Positions 19,663 to 22,633 of a stretch of 22,633 bases of DNA are shown here, piece after piece. Made by a program: the position numbers and the translations under genes. Origin of the DNA: Cloacibacterium caeni_C (GTDB lineage: Bacteria; Bacteroidota; Bacteroidia; Flavobacteriales; Weeksellaceae); NCBI GenBank assembly GCA_002422665.1, contig DITA01000111.1, positions 1 through 22,633 on the forward strand, written 5' to 3'. The notes beneath the pieces are model-generated. The model saw only the letters and a program-made list of their open reading frames with translations. It was not told the DNA's origin and did no database searches. How positions within the stretch are numbered: position 1 is the stretch's first letter; every line of letters begins with the position of its first letter.

Positions 19663-21813
19663 GTGCAAGTAACGAAAGAAAATTTACAAGAATTAGAATT
19701 CCCGAAATTACTCGCGGAAATTTCTCCTTATGCGTATTCGCCAAAAGTGGCAGAAAAAATTCTTCATCTCAAACTTTTAAAAATAGATGAAGCAGAAATT
19801 ACTTTGAAAAAAACTGCCGAATATCTCACAAGTTACGAGAGTTCAAACGCAATTCCGTTTAGTGAATACGAAGATATTGAAGCAGAACTCAAGGTAATGC
19901 ATATCGAAAATTTCAGGTTAGAAAACGCTGCTTTTATCAAGATTAAAAACCTGACCGAACAAATCGGGAAATTGCAAAAATTCTTCCCAACTTTCTCTGA
20001 AACCTTCCCTATTTTGTTGGAAGAAGTGATGCAATTGGATTTCAAAAAGGAAATTGCAGATAAAATAGACAAAGTTTTTAATCGTTTTGGTGAAGTAAAA
20101 TCTGAAGCTTCACCCATTTTAAAATCTTTGAGAACCGAAATTCAGCACGCTAAAAAACATATTCAAGAGAATTTTAGTAAAACGCTTTCACACCTTTCTT
20201 CTACAGATTTTTTAGATGAAATTAAAGAAACGGTGATTGACGACCAAAGAGTTTTGGCAGTAAAATCAGGTTTCAAAAAACGTGTTCCTGGTAGAGTTTT
20301 AGGCGTTTCTAAAACAGGTTCTATCACTTACATTCAGCCAGAAAGTGTCTCTAGACATTATTTTAAACTTCGTGAAGCGGAAGAAGAAGAAAAGAAAGAA
20401 GTGGATAAAATTCTGCGAAAACTTACGGCAGAAATTGCCATTTATGCGCCTGAATTAGAAGAATATCAAAAATATATATTCGATTTAGATATTACGAGAG
20501 CAAAAGCCAAATTTGCAGAAAAAATTGGCGGCGTTTTGCCCAAAATCAATCGTCATAAAACCATGAGATTGGTCAACGCATTTCACCCGTTGCTTTTAAT
20601 GAGAAACCGAGAAGAAAAAAAGGAAATCTATCCTCAAACCTTGACATTGACGGAACATAACCGAATTCTCTGCATTTCTGGACCAAATGCTGGTGGAAAA
20701 TCCATCACGCTGAAAACCGTTGGTTTGCTTCAATTGATGATTCAGAGTGGAATTTTGGTTCCTGTTCATCCGAAATCTGAAATGTTCTTTTTTGAAAAAA
20801 TTAGAACGGATATTGGTGACAATCAATCTATTGAAAATCACCTTTCTACCTACAGTTCTCGACTCAAAAAAATGTCTGGAATTATCAGAGAAGCTGATGA
20901 TAATACTTTGCTTCTGATTGATGAATTCGGAACGGGTTCTGATCCAGAATTAGGTGGCGCTTTAGCAGAAAGTTTTCTGGAATTTTTCTACGAAAAAAAA
21001 TCTTTCGCGATTATTACCACGCATTACACCAACATTAAATTGGTGGTAGAACAATTGCCAAATGCGACCAATGCGGCGATGCTTTTCGATGAATATTCAT
21101 TGGAACCTTTGTACAAATTAGAAGTGGGACAAGCTGGAAGTTCTTTCACTTTTGAAGTGGCAGAAAAAAATAGAATTCCAAGATTTATCATTAAAAATGC
21201 TCGTTCTAAAGTAGAAAAAGACGTGGTAAATCTCGATAAAACCATCGTGAAATTGCAACAAGAAAAATTTGAGGTTGAAAAGCTGAAATCTAACCTTGTC
21301 GAGCAAAAAGAATCGGTAGAAGATAAACGCGAAAATCTGCAAAAACTGAATGAGCAACTTCAACAAAAACTGTATAATTTTCAGAAATTGTATGAAGAAG
21401 AACACCGTAAATTACAGTTCGGAAATAAGATAGAAGCCTTTATTGATGGTTATCTGAAAGGAAAATCAAGAAAAGATATCGTAAAAGATTTTGTGAAAAT
21501 TCTGGAACAGGAAAAATTCCGAAAACTCGGTTCAGACAAAGCAGAATCTGAGAAACTGAAAGTCACCAAACGAAAAGTAGAACAACAACTGAAAAAAGAA
21601 AATATACAAGTTCAAATTGCGGAAACCAACCAAAAATTGGAAGAAAAAACGCAAAAAGAACGCGCAGTTTGGATGAAGGTTGGTCAACGTGTACGTATTG
21701 CTGGTTCTACATCTGTGGGAACCATAGAAACCATTCACAAAAACGGAAAAGTTACCGTGAATTACGGTCTTTTTAAAACGCAAATTAACGGAGATGAGTT
21801 GGAGAGGATTTAA
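19663..21813 (+). CDS. mutS2: MutS2-family ATPase without an Smr domain
   Basis: 716 residues, starting at GTG (19663); the homologous N-terminus (KENLQELEFPKLLAEISPYAYSPK) begins right there and no other start codon is close. The core runs: N-terminal helical domain (1-200), clamp and lever helices up to about 320, Walker A GPNAGGKS at 340-347, the DIGDNQSIENHLSTYSSRL signature, Walker B LLLIDE at 417-422 and the ITTHYTNIKL switch. A long charged coiled coil (about 515-640) then leads to a KOW-like domain (WMKVGQRVRIAGSTSVGTIETI...). MutS2 proteins act in recombination control or ribosome rescue. The C-terminal Smr nuclease domain (about 80 residues in classical MutS2) is absent, since the protein ends just after the KOW-like part. 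The stop overlaps the stop of the opposing gene by 4 bp. Confidence 0.92.
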   Translation: MQVTKENLQELEFPKLLAEISPYAYSPKVAEKILHLKLLKIDEAEITLKKTAEYLTSYESSNAIPFSEYEDIEAELKVMHIENFRLENAAFIKIKNLTEQIGKLQKFFPTFSETFPILLEEVMQLDFKKEIADKIDKVFNRFGEVKSEASPILKSLRTEIQHAKKHIQENFSKTLSHLSSTDFLDEIKETVIDDQRVLAVKSGFKKRVPGRVLGVSKTGSITYIQPESVSRHYFKLREAEEEEKKEVDKILRKLTAEIAIYAPELEEYQKYIFDLDITRAKAKFAEKIGGVLPKINRHKTMRLVNAFHPLLLMRNREEKKEIYPQTLTLTEHNRILCISGPNAGGKSITLKTVGLLQLMIQSGILVPVHPKSEMFFFEKIRTDIGDNQSIENHLSTYSSRLKKMSGIIREADDNTLLLIDEFGTGSDPELGGALAESFLEFFYEKKSFAIITTHYTNIKLVVEQLPNATNAAMLFDEYSLEPLYKLEVGQAGSSFTFEVAEKNRIPRFIIKNARSKVEKDVVNLDKTIVKLQQEKFEVEKLKSNLVEQKESVEDKRENLQKLNEQLQQKLYNFQKLYEEEHRKLQFGNKIEAFIDGYLKGKSRKDIVKDFVKILEQEKFRKLGSDKAESEKLKVTKRKVEQQLKKENIQVQIAETNQKLEEKTQKERAVWMKVGQRVRIAGSTSVGTIETIHKNGKVTVNYGLFKTQINGDELERI

Positions 21814-22187
21814 AATTTAACTCCAAAAATTGATACTAAACTTGAAATCAACGATAAAAAATTTGACCAAAAACTCATTTTATCGGTTTTGGGTTGTTCA
21901 TTATTATTTGTAATGTTTACTTCATTTTGATTTCCATGAATATTTATATTATACATCATATGATGATTTATTTTTTCAAATTCTCTAATATAAATTTCAT
22001 AACCTAACCTTCTTGCTTCCAAACCTTTATTGGTTATTTGAAAACACTTCAGACCTTTGTAATCAAAACTATTCTCAAATAATTTTTTTTCAATTAAAAA
22101 ATTTTTTGCTTCCCTCTCTTTATCAGAATCGCATTTTGTAAATCTAATATAGTTTTGTTTTAGTAAATCGTTGTATAAATCATTCAT
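21810..22187 (-). CDS. Small protein with a possible winged-helix part and a C-terminal hydrophobic segment
   Basis: 125 residues. Residues 1-65 have a helix-rich, DNA-binding-like pattern with a strand pair at the end (LKCFQITNKGLEARRLGYEIY), reminiscent of winged-helix modules in small Bacteroidota proteins. Next comes an asparagine/isoleucine-rich stretch NINIHGNQNEVNITNNN (80-96), likely a beta segment, and a hydrophobic C-terminus FWSNFLSLISSLVSIFGVKF (106-125) that could be membrane-associated. No named family recognised. Its base use is more AT-rich (many Asn, Lys, Ile) than neighbours such as mutS2. It overlaps the mutS2 stop codon tail-to-tail by 4 bp. Confidence 0.68.
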   Translation of the reverse strand: MNDLYNDLLKQNYIRFTKCDSDKEREAKNFLIEKKLFENSFDYKGLKCFQITNKGLEARRLGYEIYIREFEKINHHMMYNINIHGNQNEVNITNNNEQPKTDKMSFWSNFLSLISSLVSIFGVKF

Positions 22188-22251
22188 AACAAAAATTTCT
22201 TGTTATCTCTAATATAAGAAATTTTTGATAAAAAAACAAATTCTAGCTATA

Positions 22252-22287
22252 TTTGAAGAACTATTTTTCTCTAATTATTTATTTCTG
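22252..22287 (+). promoter_or_regulatory. Possible promoter of the MFS gene
   Basis: TTTG (22252-22255) and TATTTCTG (22280-22287, one mismatch to TAnnTTTG) with a 24-bp gap. The start site would fall at about 22291, on the TTG start codon, again suggesting a near-leaderless message. Weak because the -7 box is imperfect. Confidence 0.35.
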
Positions 22288-22289
22288 TT

Positions 22290-22633
22290 TTGAAATCAAA
22301 CACCATCAAAAATCGTGATTTACAAATTGCTATTGCAGTATTTTTGGCGGGATTGTCATGTTTTGGATTGTTGTATTATTATCAAGCGTTGCTTCCTGAT
22401 TTGGTAGAATATTTCAAAATCAATAAAGCCAAAAGCAGTTTTGCGGTTTCTTCGGCGACTTTGGGAATGGCTCTTGGTTTAATTACTTCCACTTTCGTAG
22501 CAGACCGATACAGCCGAAAAAAAGTCATCGGATATTGTTTATTTGCATCAGCAGTTTTAGCTTTTACCTCTTCATTTTCTGAAAATTTCAACGTATTAAT
22601 TGCGCTTAATTTCTTGAAAGGATTTTTGCTTTC
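22290..22633 (+). CDS. MFS transporter, N-terminal part (3' end outside window)
   Basis: Starting at TTG 22290 the frame is open to the last base (114 complete codons). The translation KSNTIKNRDLQIAIAVFLAG continues with helices around SCFGLLYYYQALLPDLVEYF, then SSFAVSSATLGMALGLITS, and the MFS loop motif ADRYSRKKVIGYCL between TM2 and TM3 (the GxLaDrxGrk-type motif A). It ends in FNVLIALNFLKGFLLS. This fits the DHA1-like drug/metabolite exporter type (resembling YnfM/AraJ-like members). Substrate not deducible. The first ATG in frame is far inside (GMALGL), so TTG is the best start; in-frame TAA at 22272 limits extension upstream. A minus-strand ORF (22382-22591) is a shadow. Confidence 0.8.
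   Translation, partial: MKSNTIKNRDLQIAIAVFLAGLSCFGLLYYYQALLPDLVEYFKINKAKSSFAVSSATLGMALGLITSTFVADRYSRKKVIGYCLFASAVLAFTSSFSENFNVLIALNFLKGFLL

Overview
The window is low-GC, densely coded chromosomal DNA from a member of the Bacteroidota, most likely a flavobacterium of the Weeksellaceae (Chryseobacterium/Cloacibacterium type). Three things point there: protein sequences (MutS2, PurE/PurK, diphosphomevalonate decarboxylase and prephenate dehydrogenase read like that group), near absence of Shine-Dalgarno sites, and Bacteroidota-style -7 promoter boxes (TAnnTTTG) in front of several genes. I see no phage, transposase, CRISPR array, rRNA or tRNA. The genes themselves are ordinary core and housekeeping genes.

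Layout. 1-2699 (+): tail of an alanine dehydrogenase, two small conserved proteins, prephenate dehydrogenase (tyrA) and a secreted esterase, in one tight run. 2700-3217: no gene, but a 111-bp tandem repeat and a nested palindrome. 3218-6158: purE and purK, both (-), separated by an EamA-type transporter on (+). 6244-9428: a membrane-anchored EEP-family phosphoesterase, a secreted NTF2-like protein, and a luciferase-like monooxygenase followed by a VOC protein. 9506-12064 (-): an SDR-type reductase, diphosphomevalonate decarboxylase (mvaD) and a small membrane protein. 12150-16975: a GT39/ArnT-like glycosyltransferase (+), then pdxJ, a small membrane protein and a YbfF-like hydrolase (-), and an MscS-type channel (-). 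17059-18028 (+): a DUF456 protein and a lipoprotein. 18192-19578 (-): uracil-DNA glycosylase behind a lipoprotein. 19663-21813 (+): mutS2 without an Smr domain. 21810-22187 (-): a small protein with a C-terminal hydrophobic segment. 22290-end (+): start of an MFS transporter.

The unusual part is what lies between the genes. (a) At least seven short arrays with an exact 7- or 8-bp period but different units sit at gene edges; some run into coding sequence, giving a C-terminal tail on the EamA transporter and an in-frame insert in mvaD, while the array before ung makes a false upstream start. (b) Several intergenic palindromes are multi-branched: an outer stem of 8-11 bp encloses one to three smaller hairpins, usually with 3-nt loops. 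(c) A 13-bp motif recurs just upstream of two start codons. (d) Three convergent gene pairs overlap by 4 bp at their stop codons. No gene here is an obvious defence system or new enzyme pathway; the repeat architecture is the most promising lead.
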